Shown one piece after another: positions 62,960 through 64,000 of a DNA stretch of 64,000 nucleotides. Source of the stretch: G965207345 sp965207345. GTDB taxonomy: Bacteria; Pseudomonadota; Gammaproteobacteria; PS1; Pseudothioglobaceae. The stretch lies in NCBI GenBank assembly GCA_965207345.1, contig OZ242280.1, forward strand, positions 806,001 to 870,000. The letters run 5' to 3'. Below the pieces are notes generated by a model. It worked only from the letters and a program-made list of their open reading frames with translations, searched no databases and was not told where the DNA came from. Both the position numbers and the translations under genes were made by a program. How positions within the stretch are numbered: position 1 is the first letter of the stretch; the number at the start of each line of letters is the position of its first letter.

Positions 62960-63800
62960 GCAAGTTTTTATTTTGTGGCTATTACTACTGTTAATAACAC
63001 CTATTTATTGTAATTTGTATGCACAGTTAGAAATTGAGCACACTCCTATTCCTGGTGGCATTGCGGTGATAGATTTTGCTAGCCCTCTGTCACAAGAATC
63101 ACAAAATATGCCACAGGTTTTTTTTCGCTCTATTCCTGTTTATAAACAGCGTATATCAGGAGGACATCATCAAGCATTAGTCGGCATTCCATTACTAGCA
63201 GATGATGGCGAATATTATGTTGATGTCTATCACAAAAATAGCAGTCAAACACTAAAATTTAATGTAAGCGCACACGAGTATAAAACGCAAAATATTACGC
63301 TTACCAGCAAGCAAAAAAAATTTATTTCACCAAGTAAAGTACAAATGACACGCATCATCAAAGAGCGTGCGATATTAGCCAGGGCGAGAGAAACATTTAA
63401 TATGCAAACTTCAGTGCAATCATTTATTGCACCAAGTACGGGAAGTATTTCTGGTACTTTTGGTTTGAAACGCTTTTATAACAATAAACCAGGTCGAGCA
63501 CATACTGGCATTGATTATGCTGCCCCTAAAGGCGGATTTGTTCGAGCACCAGCAGATGGTATTGTGCTACTTACGGGATTTTTTTTCTTTAACGGTAATA
63601 GTATTTTTCTTAATCACGGGCAAGGATTAATCAGTGCACTTATCCATTTAGATGATATTTTTGTGCTAGATGGAATGCACGTCAAGCAAGGTGAAATAAT
63701 TGGACTCATTGGCGCTACAGGGCGCGCAACTGGCCCACACTTGCACTGGTCTTTATACCTTAATCGCACGGCTGTTAATCCACAGTTGTTACTAAAGTAA
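62940..63800 (+). CDS. M23-family metallopeptidase (periplasmic)
   Basis: 286 aa. Signal peptide (VFILWLLLLLITPIYCNLYA), an N-terminal beta domain, and LytM zinc residues in AHTGIDYAAPKG and GRATGPHLHWSLY, all present, so either active endopeptidase or amidase activator. ATG within the xseA end. Confidence 0.88.
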   Translation: MILTRTKQVFILWLLLLLITPIYCNLYAQLEIEHTPIPGGIAVIDFASPLSQESQNMPQVFFRSIPVYKQRISGGHHQALVGIPLLADDGEYYVDVYHKNSSQTLKFNVSAHEYKTQNITLTSKQKKFISPSKVQMTRIIKERAILARARETFNMQTSVQSFIAPSTGSISGTFGLKRFYNNKPGRAHTGIDYAAPKGGFVRAPADGIVLLTGFFFFNGNSIFLNHGQGLISALIHLDDIFVLDGMHVKQGEIIGLIGATGRATGPHLHWSLYLNRTAVNPQLLLK

Positions 63801-63809
63801 ATATGCAAA

Positions 63810-63849
63810 AACTTATAGTACAGTTTTTGGTGTGAGTGTACTATAAGTT
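63810..63849 (+). terminator. 13-bp perfect hairpin after the M23 peptidase gene
   Basis: AACTTATAGTACA (63810-63822) pairs perfectly with TGTACTATAAGTT (63837-63849) around a 14-nt loop. No strong T-run follows, so it may act in either direction or protect mRNA ends. Confidence 0.45.
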
Positions 63850-63956
63850 CTACTTTAAAGTTTAGTGCCTTAATATTAAGTGATGACCGGCCCTAAAAAT
63901 TAAGCATGCTTATTGTTGTGTATTCGTATTTTTTATCCCTCTAAATTTTTATTATT

Positions 63957-64000
63957 TATTTAGTCAATAATGTTTTCAAATATTTAGTCAATAATGTTTT
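63957..64000 (+). repeat. 24-nt tandem repeat entering the right edge
   Basis: Unit TATTTAGTCAATAATGTTTT plus CAAA, seen once complete (63957-63980) and once for 20 nt (63981-64000) without mismatch. The array continues outside the window; length unknown. The gene-free 150 bp before it hold nothing else recognised. Confidence 0.6.

Overview
The window is AT-rich and comes from a sulfur-oxidising gammaproteobacterium. The complete reverse-dissimilatory sulfite reductase cluster (dsrABEFHCMKLJOP, then dsrN and dsrR) and the gene order point to the SUP05 / Candidatus Thioglobus group, which includes thiotrophic symbionts of deep-sea mussels. That placement is inferred from gene content and reading of the proteins; no search was run.

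Layout. 1-4310 (minus): the adaptation and interference end of a type I-F CRISPR-Cas locus. It has cas1, a cas2-3 gene broken by three small frameshifts, and the first 144 codons of a Cas7fv-like subunit, which suggests the compact I-F2 (I-Fv) subtype. No array is in view. 4391-5333: rsmE and tRNA-Ser(GCT). 5331-12460: an accessory island lying between tRNA-Ser and tmRNA and bracketed by a 94-bp inverted repeat. The repeat is the 5' end, including start codon, of a zinc-ribbon transposase-like gene. Inside are a small lipoprotein, a DUF1330 protein, two cold-shock genes in a roughly 870-bp direct duplication, a 39-aa Lys-rich gene, two decayed genes, two attC-like folded sites after the cold-shock genes (a decaying cassette array), and a NeuD acyltransferase / MaoC dehydratase pair. 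12465-13440: tmRNA and IS3-family remnants. 13660-19116: core genes (methyltransferase, mltD, bolA, flavin reductase, miaA). 19163-24553 (minus): a GDP-fucose pathway (manC, gmd, fcl) with a putative fucosyltransferase and a GT25 glycosyltransferase. 25043-25486: tRNA-Asn and acpP.

25611-34866 (minus): a tightly packed NHLM-type peptide export operon. It holds a short NHLP-leader peptide with almost no core, a TolC-like channel, an HlyD adaptor, a C39 peptidase ABC transporter, a second NHLM ABC transporter and, translationally coupled at the end, an IS481-like transposase that has lost two of its three catalytic acidic residues. No RiPP modification enzyme is present. This operon and the decaying cassette island are the least explained parts of the window.

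35101-49492 (plus): gltD and the dsr cluster. DsrAB oxidises the persulfide sulfur carried by DsrC, DsrEFH hands sulfur to DsrC, DsrL passes electrons to NAD(P)+, DsrMKJOP connects DsrC to the quinone pool and periplasm, DsrN amidates siroheme and DsrR helps maturation. A strong promoter with a palindrome over its -10 box, and a 13-codon upstream ORF, precede dsrA. 49585-63800: mostly housekeeping genes (amiC, tsaE, yrbG, hemD, metF, lgt, thyA, rpsT, xseA, an M23 peptidase). Three oddities sit among them: a DUF262/DUF1524 C-terminal scrap, a cysteine-less DsrC paralogue (RspA type) and an orphan Cas6/Cmx6-like protein. The right edge enters a 24-nt tandem repeat.
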